Assembly: GCA_027625915.1 (NCBI GenBank)
Contig: JANTQA010000047.1
Location: forward strand, 8,680,001 to 8,744,000
Source: Anaeramoeba flamelloides
Lineage: Eukaryota; Metamonada; Anaeramoebidae
Reading direction: 5' to 3'
Length of the DNA: 64,000 bases
Each line of letters starts with the position of its first letter. Position 1 is the first letter of the stretch. Positions 11,647 through 22,777 of this stretch are shown here, one piece after another. The notes below the pieces were generated by a model, which saw only the letters and a program-made list of their open reading frames with translations, was not told where the DNA came from and did no database searches. The position numbers were made by a program, and so were the translations under genes.

Positions 11647-13130
11647 TACTATCAATAACGCGTACAGAAAAGTTTAATCTGTGTTTCAAAAAAAAAAAAG
11701 AAAGTTTTTTTGTTTTTTATTGAAGACCTATCTATTAAGAGATCAAAGAAACCGACCATAAACCCTAAACAAATAGGGTATTGTTTTTGAAGATTTCTAT
11801 TATTAAAAAATAAATTCTAAAAATGATGGATCAAATTGCAAAATTTATCTCAAAAAATACACTGGAATAAATGACAGTGTTTTTTATTTAAACCCATTAC
11901 CAAAATTTAACTCAGTCAAAAAATATTGGCTAACTGTAGAAATAAAAGAAACATTTCCATGGGATGGCAACAGTATATAAACAAAAAATAGGGCTCTTTA
12001 AAGAAATTTTAAAAAAAATATTATGAAGATAGGAAAAGATTAAAATGTAATTGTTGTCAAAAAAAATGATTATAATTTCATTTTTTGAATTTTATAAAAA
12101 AAATCATTTAATCTTAGAAATTTTGTAAATAAACTAAATTTCATAATAAATGGTCCACCTTAAATTTGAATAATAAATTGCTTTTGTATCGTTTTGAAGT
12201 TTTTCCTCTCACAAAGAAAAGTTTGCAAATAAATCATTTTTTCTCTTTTTTATTTTTTCAATAGTGTTTTGTTAAAATGGAAAATGAAAATGAAAAATTG
12301 GAAAGAAGTAACAGATGAATTAATGCAAAATTTGGTTTCAAATATGAAAAAGAGATTAGATTTAGTTATTTAAATTGAAGGAGAATCGATAAATGGTTTT
12401 TTTTACTTATTTAAATTGTCCATTTTTCATGTAATGCTTCATTCAAAATAAATGACCCAATTTTTTTTAACTGTTTTTTTTTATTTTTCTTTCTTTTATT
12501 TTTAGACAAAAAATAAATATCTCTTGAGTATACTATTGAATATTAAAATCTAAATTTTTATATTATAATAGATAACTTCTATTATTAAAAATATTTTTAT
12601 TTAAAATTTGAAATTTAATGGGCCAATTATTATGAAAGATAGTTTATGATGAAATTTTTGAAATAAAATCATTTAATATTATTGAGCCATTTCGATTAAT
12701 CAAAGATCTAACCTCTAAAGTCAATTTGAATCTGAACCAAGAATATACAATCACCTTCTATATTCCAATATCCAAGTCTGAAAAAAAAAAAAACACGAGT
12801 TAAATTTTAATAATAGGTTAAAGGTTGTCAACACCGGTTATTTAAACCACTTTAGAGTTTAATTTTAGTTAAAATTTTTAGAATCAAAAATATCCATAAA
12901 ATCTCAAAAAAACTTGAGAAAATTACCCATAATTGGTCGCAAAATCGCATTCCTAATTTAAAAATTTACTCAAACCATCAAGATTTTTACTTTCAAAATT
13001 AATTTGAACTTAGGTATACTATTGGGTAGCAATTGGATTTTCCTTTGGAATATGAAGAAAAAAAAAGCAACTATTTTTTTGAAACATTGGCAACAGTCAT
13101 TGGCAACACATTATTTTGATAACTAGGATA
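11647..13130 (+). mobile_element. Decayed longer Tc1/mariner-like element, family A
   Basis: Both flanks (11647-11870 and about 12890-13130) match the 480-bp family A MITEs, with degenerate inverted ends and the GTATACTATT block. The middle carries a transposase relic. Near 11903-11975 the text reads KFNSVKKYWLTVEIKETFPWDGNS, like the region before the DPDLNPIE-type motif of Tc1/mariner DDE transposases. Near 12297-12371 it reads NWKEVTDELMQNLVSNMKKRL, like the C-terminal W...L..SM..R segment. Stops interrupt the frame and the N-terminal half was not found, so it is inactive. This links the MITEs to a transposase class. Confidence 0.7.
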
Positions 13131-14329
13131 GGATTCATCATCGAAAAGGAGAATAAAAAATATTTAATAGAGAAAATTGGAATATAAGTTTGAAAACATT
13201 TTTTTTAAAAAAAAAAACAGTTTTAATAATGGTTTATTGGTTTTAATTAAATTTTATTCGATTAAAGTTATTGAATTGTTATATACAGAAGTCTTCTTAA
13301 TATATTGTTATTAAGATCAGAATTAATATACCTTAAAATATTTTTATAATATTCATATATATTAGTATAAAATAAACATTTTAAGCAAAAACAATCAAAA
13401 AAAAAAAAAAATCAATGAAAAAATTGTTATTAGATAATTAATTTTTTTTTTTTGGCAACTAGAAAACTTTTTTTTTTTTGACAAGTAACCCACCACATGG
13501 TTGTACTTAAAAATTATTTTTATTAAAATAATATCATAAACCCCTTATTTTTTCAAATATACATAATTATTAAATAACCTAAAAATTATACTAAATGAGT
13601 TTAAAGTGTTTTTTCACTGGAAGATAACAATTTATTACAAATCAAATAAATTTATACATATGTCAAAAAATAAAAAAAAAAGATAAGATTATTTTTTTTT
13701 ACTTATTCAAGTGAATTAATTTTGAGAAAGTAAAAATTGAAAACCCACAATCATATTAGTTGATTTTATTCTAACTTTGATCTATCAATAATTTCGTGTG
13801 AAATTTCAAAAAATTTATCAAGATATTTTTTTTTCCGCTTGTTTCAGCATTTTGGATAACCCTGATTGTTTTTTTTTTTTTTTTTTTTATTTGGATAAAA
13901 ATGATTTTTAATAATAAAATTAATAATGGGTAACTTAAATATGGTTTTATATTATGTTGAGAAAAATATCATAAATTCCTAGTTTTTTTGTCTATTTTTG
14001 ATTTTAGATGTGAAAAAATTTTTGGAATGGGGTTTAATTTAATTTCACAGCAAATTTAAAAAAGATTTTTTTCAACTTTGGAGTCCTTGGTTTGAAGGAT
14101 ATTACCAAGAAATTTGTGATCGGGTGCAGGTTTTTTTCTATAAAAATTATCATTTTGGTTGATGAGATCAACAAATATTACTATTTTCCTAATCAAATTT
14201 TTAGAGAAATTTGAACAATGGATCTTTGATGTGATTAACTTCTGGTTTCAACAACATTTAATTTTTGGCCTACCAATGGTTGACATTTATCCCTTAAACC
14301 AAATTTTTTTTCAATTATGATTTTTGAAA
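13131..14329. other. AT-rich spacer, no gene
   Basis: Dense A and T runs. From about 14000 the text begins to resemble the inverted family D copy at 41 kb. No ORF of note. Confidence 0.45.
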
Positions 14330-14990
14330 TATAAGGGATTAGTGTCTACCAAGGAGAAGACTAAGATTATAGTATGTTGTTATTGTGTTTAAATCACATT
14401 TGTGTCATGTTTCAAATGTCTTTAAAAAATCTATTCCTCAAGTAGTAAGATTTGTTGAATACATCAAATAAGAATGATTCTTTTGTTTTAGTAAAAAATC
14501 CAATAATTTCAGAAAAAAAATCAACAGTTTGAGATAAATTTACAGGTCGAATTATCAATATTCAGAATCCAAAGTTGCAAAATATCTTTCTTAAAGTTGT
14601 ATCGAAATTTAGATTTGTTGCTAAAAAAGTCTATTTGGAAAAATTATATAATAAAACAAATAGATTCTTTTTGCAAAATGATTTCTCAAATATTGGAAAC
14701 ATATCGATGTTACAATTAGTTTTGTAAAAAGGAAACAAAATTATGAATTCTTTGGGTTTTTAGGTTGATAATTATTGAGTTAATCATTGAAATTAAAAAA
14801 TTCAAAAATAGTTAACTTTTGAAAGTTCTAAATCAGAATTTATGAATTACCTTTACGATTATTTGGGTTTTTATTTTTCGATTTGGACAAGTAATTCAAA
14901 AAAATTTCTACAAAATGAAAATTTTTAAAAGTGATCATTAGTGAAAAAATAAAATAATTTAATGTGTAATAAGATTTATTATAGATTTTT
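14330..14990 (+). repeat. Family D repeat, copy 2
   Basis: Contains GTCTACCAAGGAGAAGACTA and TATGTTGTTATTGTGTTTAA, found inverted at 41280-41370, and further 3' blocks shared with 6130-6770. Homology probably extends left to about 14000. Non-coding. Confidence 0.6.
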
Positions 14991-15089
14991 TAGAGCTATT
15001 TAAGCCGTAGCGCACTAATATCATTTACACCGAATTACAACATCCTTTGATTATAGAGAAATCTATGTGGAGATAAATCACTTAAATGG

Positions 15090-15773
15090 GATAACATTTC
15101 AACTGATTTTCATTGTTTTTATTCTTGATATTTGTTATTTGGTAATCCTGAGTTTACTCAAAATAGTTACACCAAGGATAAAAATGTTACAAACAGATCA
15201 ATGTAGATCACCTGTTTCAATCTATTTCTCTTGAAACTTTTATAAAAGGAATCGTGTAAAATGTGACGAAAATTTTTTCCCTTAAATTATTTAAACTTCA
15301 ATATTTTTGTTTGAACAAAATCAGTGAACTTGATAAATAAAAGATAGAATAAGGTGCTAAACACTCAACAATTTGTAATTCTTGACTTTTTTCAAGATTC
15401 AAAAGGTGATTCTATGATATATTATTGTGGTTTTTCTTTTTTGTAAATAAATTTTTGCTTTTTTTTTAGAGATCATTAATTCGAGTCTTGTAGCCTTTTT
15501 GAAGTTATGAAAAATCTTTTTTACTCAAGGACTAAACTTTTTGGAGATTAAATTGTTTTTACTGATGTTTGAAATAAATAGAAAAAAAAACTTCATCACA
15601 TTTTAGACGATTCCTTTTACAAAAGTATCAAGAGAAATAGATTGAAACAGGTGATCTACATTGATCTGTGTGGAACTTTTTTAACCTTTGTGTAACTATT
15701 TTGGGTAAACTAAAGTATTCTAAATAACAAATATCAAGAATAAAAAAAATGAAAATCAGTTGAAATTTTATCT
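15090..15773. mobile_element. Long foldback element, arms about 180 bp
   Basis: The left arm (15090-15275) and right arm (15594-15773) are inverted copies of each other. Shared landmarks are AACTGATTTTCATT at the outer edge, then TATTCTTGATATTTGTTA, GATCAATGTAGATCACCTG and AATCTATTTCTCTTGA. The spacer of about 320 bases has no ORF. The outer ends decay gradually, so exact boundaries and target duplication were not fixed. A single such copy was seen in this window. Confidence 0.75.
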
Positions 15774-16179
15774 CTATTTATAAATTAAATACAAGCCATT
15801 TTTTTTGGAAAAAGGAGTATAATGGCAGAAAAGTGAAACCAAAGAGTACCCACAAAAATCTACAAATCTGACTTTCTAAATCAAAGAGTTTAATTATAAA
15901 AAGGAAAAAATAAATAAAAAATTATTTGAAAAAAACTAAAAATGTTCAAAAATTGACACAATTTTTTATGCGAATTTTAAGAATAAAGGATGAAGAGCAA
16001 CCAAGAAAACTTTTAACATTTTGGTTTTGGATCGTTTAATAAAAGTTCTTGAAGTTATTAACTATTTTTTTTTAATTCTTATCTTTATTTTTTACGAATT
16101 ATTTCGGCTGCTTTAATTTTTTTTTTTCGATTTTCCAAAAACAAACAAAAGAAAAAAAAAAATAGTTCTTACGTGCCAA
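15774..16179. other. Upstream region of the Rxt3-domain gene
   Basis: T-rich stretch before the ATG at 16180. No specific promoter motif can be supported. Confidence 0.4.
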
Positions 16180-18141
16180 ATGAACACTTTATTCAAAACA
16201 AGTAAAAAAACCCTTACCAAAGATGGAAAAACAAATCCAAAAAAGACTGGAAACCAAGTGATTGGCCCCTTCCATTATTCAGAATTGACTCTGTCTTCGT
16301 TGTGCGAGATTATTGGGTCAAAATCAAGGACATGCTACGATTTTTTGTTTTTTATCCCCGAATACTGCCTGACCTTTGAAAATGAGCATGTCAAAAACAG
16401 GTGGGTCTGGAATTGGGACAAATATTACAGCAGCAATTCTGATTTGGTAGCCTTCTTGATTCACTCGTCGACATACATCCCAAATAAAACTGCACAAAGC
16501 CCCACGGGGCTACTGGTCACTATCCGTTTCATTGATGTGAGTCCACCTTCTTTTGCCATGAAAAGGAAAAACGGGATACGATCAAGGTATTCATCAAAAT
16601 TAAAGGGATCATGTTTCTTTGCCAAATCAATTGAAATAATCAATGATCAAGAAAAAGTGCCAACAAAGTATTTTAGTGTTCCTCAGTTAAAGGAGTTCAT
16701 GAATCTCAATTGTTCAATTCGAAAACGAAAATTTGTAACTTTAAATTCTCAGGACTTTCTCAAAAATGCAAATCCTATTTTCGAACACAACAATGTTTTA
16801 AATTCAAATGATCAAAAGAAAAAACGAAAAAAAGTAAACAGAAAAAACCTTAAAATACAGACCCAACCAAAACAATTTAAAATAAAAATTAGTAAACACC
16901 AATTGGAGCAAGAACAAGAAAAAGAAAAAGAACACGAGCAAATAAAAAAAAAACGAAACAATAAAAAAAAATCCCTTGATCACCACAAAAAAAATTCAAA
17001 AAAATTATATTCACACGACTCGAATCGGAACAGAAGCCCAAAGAGAAAGAAAAAAAAGAAAAAAAGAAATAGTTCATTTTTCAGGCTGATGAAAAGAAAA
17101 ACAAACGAGAGAGGATTAAAAAGATCACCAAAAATTATATATAAATATTCACCACAGACAAGCTCAGTTTCTGGATCAGAGAATAATTTGGACTCGCAAC
17201 GGCAAATTTCAGAAGAGTCTGACTCCGAGACATTTGCAGTGATCAACGCGAACACAGATTTCGATAGAAAGGCAACTCTGAGAAACAAGAACAACACAGA
17301 TCAGAATTCCGGCTCAAATAATGAGTCAGATTACAAATCAGAATCAAATTCAGAACCGCACCTATCCTCTCAAACAAACTCTTCTTTTGGTACAAATTCA
17401 GAAACAGATTCCGTTTCTGAAACAAAATCAAATTCTGAACGAGAAAACAAAAAAAAATTTAAAAAAAAAAAAAAAACAAAATCTAGGAAAAGAAAAAAAA
17501 AACGACAATTTAGAAAATCGAAACATAAAAAAAGATCGAAACAAAGACGTAAGAAAAAATATCGAAAAAACGAAAAAAGAAAAATGAAAACAAAACACAA
17601 AAGCACAAGCAAAAACAAAAATTATAAAACAAGACAAAGCAAAAGAAAAAAAAAAACCCATCAGCAAAACCAAAAATCACAAAATTTGCAATTGACCAAT
17701 TCGGTGTCCCTGCCAAACTTAGTCGTGTCTCCGCTCAACAAGCAAAACAGTAAATTGAAACGCTCCAACCAAAGCCAAAACTTTTGCAACTCGGAACCTG
17801 AAAATAAGCAAATAAAAGAATTACAGAACGGCTTTTTGTCCTTTTTAAAGTACCCCAACCAAAACCCAAACCACAACGAAAACTTGAACAAAGAGCAACT
17901 TGAAAACTTGGCTCTGAAAAAGCAAATCTTTTTCTCAATCTGGAAGAAATGTGGATCCGAGCAATTCCTTCAAACAGACTTCCACTCCAATAACGAACAG
18001 TTGCTGGGTGATTCATTGCTAACTGAACTGTCTTTCACAAATAACAAAACAGGCACAAGTGCATACACAAACACAAATACGAACGAAAACTCTTTTTCAT
18101 CTCAAAGCGTATTATTTTCTTTATCGAACGAGCCTTGGTAA
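16180..18141 (+). CDS. Rxt3-domain protein (Rpd3-type deacetylase complex), 653 aa
   Basis: The N-terminal domain at about residues 30-155 matches the Rxt3 pattern: a FIPEYCL strand (58-64), the WNWDKYYSSNSDLVAFLIHS block (77-96) corresponding to the family's LWGTDxYTDDSDxVAxLIHSG, a strand LLVTIRF (111-117) and NGIRSR (131-136). In yeast Rxt3 is a subunit of the large Rpd3 histone deacetylase complex, so a nuclear chromatin role is expected. The remaining 500 residues are low-complexity: Lys/Arg blocks (about 205-305 and 415-490), a Ser/Asn/Glu-rich stretch between them and a Gln/Asn-rich C-terminus. Single exon, ATG start, TAA stop. The YTDD acidic cluster is replaced by YSSN, so it is divergent. 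Recognised from memory of the family, not by search. Confidence 0.72.
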   Translation: MNTLFKTSKKTLTKDGKTNPKKTGNQVIGPFHYSELTLSSLCEIIGSKSRTCYDFLFFIPEYCLTFENEHVKNRWVWNWDKYYSSNSDLVAFLIHSSTYIPNKTAQSPTGLLVTIRFIDVSPPSFAMKRKNGIRSRYSSKLKGSCFFAKSIEIINDQEKVPTKYFSVPQLKEFMNLNCSIRKRKFVTLNSQDFLKNANPIFEHNNVLNSNDQKKKRKKVNRKNLKIQTQPKQFKIKISKHQLEQEQEKEKEHEQIKKKRNNKKKSLDHHKKNSKKLYSHDSNRNRSPKRKKKKKKRNSSFFRLMKRKTNERGLKRSPKIIYKYSPQTSSVSGSENNLDSQRQISEESDSETFAVINANTDFDRKATLRNKNNTDQNSGSNNESDYKSESNSEPHLSSQTNSSFGTNSETDSVSETKSNSERENKKKFKKKKKTKSRKRKKKRQFRKSKHKKRSKQRRKKKYRKNEKRKMKTKHKSTSKNKNYKTRQSKRKKKTHQQNQKSQNLQLTNSVSLPNLVVSPLNKQNSKLKRSNQSQNFCNSEPENKQIKELQNGFLSFLKYPNQNPNHNENLNKEQLENLALKKQIFFSIWKKCGSEQFLQTDFHSNNEQLLGDSLLTELSFTNNKTGTSAYTNTNTNENSFSSQSVLFSLSNEPW

Positions 18142-18592
18142 ATTATTTCCTTTTCTTTTCTTTTTTTTTTTTTTTACTTTTTCTTTTTATGTTTTTCTTT
18201 TTTATTCTTTTTTTTTGTGATTGAGATTTGCGAATTAAAAAACCATTTTTTTTTTTTTTTGTATGGCTTCTGAGGGTAGGTTTTAACTAAAAGCGCTTTG
18301 ACACAAAGATCAAAGTTTTGCCTTTTTTTTTAAATTTTTTTTTTTTAAAAAAAAGTGGAAAAATTTGCAATTATCTTTTTTATTTTATCTCTTTTTGTTA
18401 TTTTGCTTTTCTTAATTTTTTTCTATTTTTCAAAAATAATCCAGCCTCTAGAGTTTGGTCTCAACATTGAGAACTTGTTTGCTGATCAGGGAGAAAGTCT
18501 TATCGTTTGAATTTTTTTCTAAAAAATTTAAATGTACAAGATTAATGAATAATAAGATTCTTTGTATAGATGAGTGAAATTGATTGTAAAGG
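18142..18592. other. 3' flank of the Rxt3-domain gene
   Basis: T-rich runs just after the stop codon, then mixed AT spacer. Probably holds the 3' UTR; no clear poly(A) signal was chosen. Confidence 0.4.
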
Positions 18593-19557
18593 TTAAGAGT
18601 TCATCATAAGGTGAAAAATAATTTTTGATTTGGATTAAAGAAATTTTGTAATTTTTATCAGCCAGTAATGATAAAAATAACCAGTGTGTGAACTACTTTC
18701 GATCTCTAAAAATAAATAATCAAAAACGAGTACATTTTTAGAAAAAAAAACAAGAAAAGAGTGGCACTCAATTTCCAATTTGAATTGTTAGAATAAATAA
18801 TTTTGAAATTAACTAGGTCAGTTTAAAAGTGTCTCTCTTTGATACTTTTTGAGATCTCGCAAGAATTTTTTTTTCATTTTTGCATTTCTAAAGACAGTTA
18901 TTTTCTACCAAGAATGTTATTAAATACTCACTCTGTCAAATATTTTGGGTTTCTAAATAACCAAAAATTAGATTTAAATTCAATAAAATTGATTGTGTAC
19001 TTTTAGAAAACAATTTGTTTTAAATTGAAGAATTTTAACCATTTGGAAATTATAAAACAAGAAAACAAGCAATTTTTTTTTCAAAATTTGATTATTTGGA
19101 ATTGAGAATTCTTTTAAACTTTATAATTTTTGTTGAATTTTTGGCCAATGAAAATACTTTATATTTTTTTTTTGTTAAGGAACTAGTTTCTATTATTTTT
19201 TTTTTTGACCAACTTCTAAATAAGGATTCCCTAGATAGAAATATGTTTAATATTGAAAATAAATAAGGGGTTTTCAAATAAAAGTAATTGACAAAAAAGT
19301 TTCTCAATCTCTATAATATTTTGGTAAAAAAAATTAATAGAGATTAGTCCCTTAATCTGGATTTTTATCATTGAGAATACTTTGAAATTTTTTTTTTATG
19401 GTTTCCATTTTTTTTTAAATTGTTATTGTGTGAATATTTTCTTTTTGTTATTTGAATTTTTGCAACTAAAAGAAGTGCAATGTTACCATATTATTTTTTG
19501 GTGACAAGCCACTTCTTGAGTATGGAGCAAATACAGAGTAAGTGACTAGACCCTTAA
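18593..19557. mobile_element. TTAA-bounded element, family B, copy 2 (host of a nested element)
   Basis: The left end is TTAAGAGTTCATC, decayed; the right end GACTAGACCCTTAA is intact. The interior follows the copy at 60348-61048: GTGGCACTCAATTT, ACTTTTTGAGATCT, the AACAATTTGTT block, then GAGTATGGAGCAAAT near the end. It is interrupted at 19175-19355 by another TTAA element. Without that insert it is about 784 bp. Confidence 0.68.
19175..19355. mobile_element. 181-bp TTAA element, family F, nested
   Basis: Inverted ends TTAAGGAACTAGTTTCTATT and AATAGAGATTAGTCCCTTAA. The interior matches the ends of the 944-bp copy at 38595-39538 (TAAATAAGGATTCC and ATGTTTAAT-type blocks), so it looks like an internal-deletion derivative. 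Its presence inside the family B copy, which lacks it at 60 kb, shows that it is an insertion and gives the order of events. Confidence 0.72.
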
Positions 19558-21412
19558 CAAAATATTTCCAATGAAAAAAAAAGTATGAATTTGTGAGTTT
19601 TTTTTTCTCAAAAACCACACTCCAGTTTTGAATATTATATGTCACCTCTTTTAAAGATTAAGATAAGGAACTTACTTTTATTAATGAAATTTAGAACAGG
19701 GATGTATTTTGAGAAATCCCAATTTGTTTTTATTTTTTCTGACTATTTTTATTTTTTTATTTTGGCAAATAAAAAAAAAATAACTATAATTTGAGCTATT
19801 ATTTAATGAATTGTATTAATTATAAGAGCAAAAAGAATATTCTAAGGTTCAAAATTACAAAAAAAAAAAACATTCCCTCAACAAATTCATTTTAGATCTT
19901 AAAAGTTAAAATACAAAAGTCCATTTGATGATAGCATGGAAAAAAGTATTAAATCTCAAAAAATCATGGAGTTGGTCTGAAATCATGATCTCATACATTA
20001 CAATTTTTTTTGTATAAATTTTGAAAAATTAAAATTTTGTTCTCTTGATACAAATTAGCTTACATTTATAAAATCAAACTTTAAAACACCAAAAAAAAAT
20101 AAAGATATAGGAAAGATCATTCAAAAGTTAAAAAGAATCTAAAATATTTTCATTCTTTTTTGAAAAAGCAATTCACAGAAATCACATAAACCTTAATCTT
20201 AAATTTTGATAACTTTTTTAATTTTTATTTCTAAAAAGTCAGTTCAGATACTTTGGTCTTTTTCATAATTCTAAATCAGTTTTAGATTCCAGACATCTAA
20301 AAAATTTTATACTTTATAATTATAGTAAACTAAATGATTTTGGGTGTCTGTGATTTGGAATTGAAAATAAATTATTTTTCGAGTAAGAGTAGTGCTAGGG
20401 ATAAAACATTGTTTTTTTATATTTGATAAAATATATTTTTTAACCAAAAATACTTGTTTACAGTTGCAAAGAAAATTAGTCTCATTTTTTTTTTCTTTGT
20501 GAGGTTGAATAAGATTTGATTTAAATTCAGAGATAAAGGTCTTGGATCTTAAAAAAAAAAAATAATAATATGATAAACTGGAAAGAAAAAAAATGAAATT
20601 TCAAATTAAGCCTTTCAGTAAATTTATTTTTTTTCCCAAATATTGCGCCAAAAGAATCAAAAAAAACTATAATTTTAATTAATATTCTTTTCATTCTCCC
20701 AAACTATTTTTTAAATAGGGTGGGGAATAATTTTTTTTTTAATGTTATTCAAATGGTTTTATTTACTCTTTTGAGAAGTTTATGTAATATTTTTAAAACT
20801 TTTTTATTCACCTTTTTAAAACGGGTGTGGTTTTTTCTTTTTTTCTTTTTAATTTCATTTGCATTTACTTTGTTATTGATGCTTGTCCATAATATAAAAA
20901 AATATAGAACTTTATTCTTAATTTATCAATAATATAGGAAATGATAAAAAATATATTTTCATTTTTCCTTTTCAATATATTAATGTGTAATTGATGAGAG
21001 ATTTGCAAACGAAAAAAATAAAATAAAAATAAAACAAAGATCCCATATTTTAATATTTAAAAAATGAAAAATGATAGTATTAAAAAGTAAAATTATGTTA
21101 AATTTCCAAAAAAATCTTTCTTGAGAATTTGAAAGAAAAAAATCACCAAAAATCAATTTAAATGTAAACTTTTATGATTTTAATTTTTATATTTTTTATT
21201 GAACTCCAAGATACAATTATTTTTTTAAAATAATAATATTTGACAGAAATATTGTCATACATTTGATAAAAACATAAATTATTATTATTATAAGAATAAT
21301 AACAATAATAATAAATAAATAAATATCAACCTTAATTATAATTTACCAATTTTCCAAAAATAAATACTGATTTTTTATATTATTTTCATTATTTCGTTTC
21401 CAAATTAATTTA
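19558..21412. other. AT-rich spacer, no gene recognised
   Basis: The Phe-rich ORF at 20720-20932 reflects T-runs. If the exon at 21413 belongs to a gene, earlier exons could lie here, but none was found. Confidence 0.4.
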
Positions 21413-21779
21413 ATATAGCCTATCTTATTCTAAGAATTACCTTTGTGATTTTGGATTTCAAAACAAAGATCAAACATACTATAAATTTAGAAGCCAGGTA
21501 CTTTATTTGGAGACAGCGGAAAAAAGATATGAATTATCTTTTGAACAGAATGGTCTTTTTAGACTCGCACAGATATTAAATCCAGAAAATTTCCATTTCA
21601 ATTCACTCAATATTCCCATGGATCATCAAAAAATTAAAATTATCAAACAAAATTTATTTTGGGGGCAAATCAAATGGTCAGCGAATTTCATACTAATTGG
21701 GGACTTTATGATCGAGCCAATGAAATTCTTTTGGTGTGAGAAAAAACAAGCCCAATTAATAAACCATAAAGAAAATTAA
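21413..21779 (+). CDS. Exon-like ORF, possible terminal exon or relic of unknown gene
   Basis: The frame is open from 21414 to the TAA at 21777-21779, about 121 residues with no initial ATG. TAATATAG at 21412-21418 is a plausible acceptor. Residues such as ETAEKRYELSFEQNG and FHFNSLNIPMDHQKI show mixed, coding-like codon use, and the local base composition is less AT-rich. No upstream exon was found and no family recognised. It may be the last exon of a gene with long introns or an old gene fragment. Confidence 0.35.
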
Positions 21780-22777
21780 ATTGAAGTAGATTAATTATAA
21801 TACTTTGAATATAGAATCGGGATATTCTTTATTTATTTATTTAGTAACCATGAATTATAGAAATATAATGTGAATTTGTTTTTTTGGTTTGTCTATAATT
21901 TGTCTTTTTAATTCTTTTCCAATATTTCTTTATAATTATTTTCCAATATTTCTATTTTTTTTAATTATTATTTTTTTTTTTCCTTTTCTTTAATTATCAT
22001 ATCAATTTTTTTTTATGGGCATATTTTCCTTTGAATATACTTTTTTGGCATCTATCTCGGTTTTAATAAATATGGGATAAACAATACTTTCAATCCTATT
22101 TATATTAATTCAATTAATATAATAAGAATAATTAAATAGATCATTGAATTGTTGAGGTGTTTCAAGTTATTTTTACCAAAAATTCAAAAATAACATTTTT
22201 TTTATTTATCTAAGATCTCTACGAATCCTGTGAAAAAGATTGAATTTGCTTAATATCTTTTTTTCTTGTTTTCTTTTTTTTTTTTCTAGAGAAATTAGGT
22301 TGTTCTTTTTACCTATTTTTGATTATAAAATAAATTATTGTTTGCAGTTTTATCCTAATTACTTGTTATTTTTTGTCAAATTTGATTTTTATTTTCTAAA
22401 TTAATAGTGATCGAAATATAATGAATTTTAAAATTTAAAGAAAAAATCAGATCTCTAAAAATTTGCGGTCATATTTAATGTTTATAATTAAAAAGGTACT
22501 TTAGAATGGCAGTACTATATTAGATTAAAAATTAATTATAAAAAAGTTGCTACCGAAGAGGATATAAACTAAATTTCCTAATAAATTGCCCAATTTATTT
22601 TTATTTTTTTATAACTTTTTTTTATTTTATTTTTAGACAAAAAACAAATATACTCAGTGTATACTATTTGTAGTTAAATAAATAAAACAAAAGTTTGATT
22701 CAGCTTTCCAAAAGTAGATTTATAAATAGTATAACATTTTAATTTGTTAAAGACTGAAAAGAAACTTAAATTATGCA
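21780..22777. other. AT-rich spacer with a small family A relic
   Basis: Around 22540-22690 the text resembles parts of 12130-12560 (AACTAAATTTCATAATAAAT-like and GTATACTATT blocks), suggesting a broken family A piece. No gene. Confidence 0.4.

Noticed and set aside
20720-20932. 70-codon hydrophobic ORF that could suggest a membrane protein
   Set aside because: Phe/Leu-rich reading of T-rich DNA, GTG/TTG-type start, no polar flanks typical of a real membrane protein.
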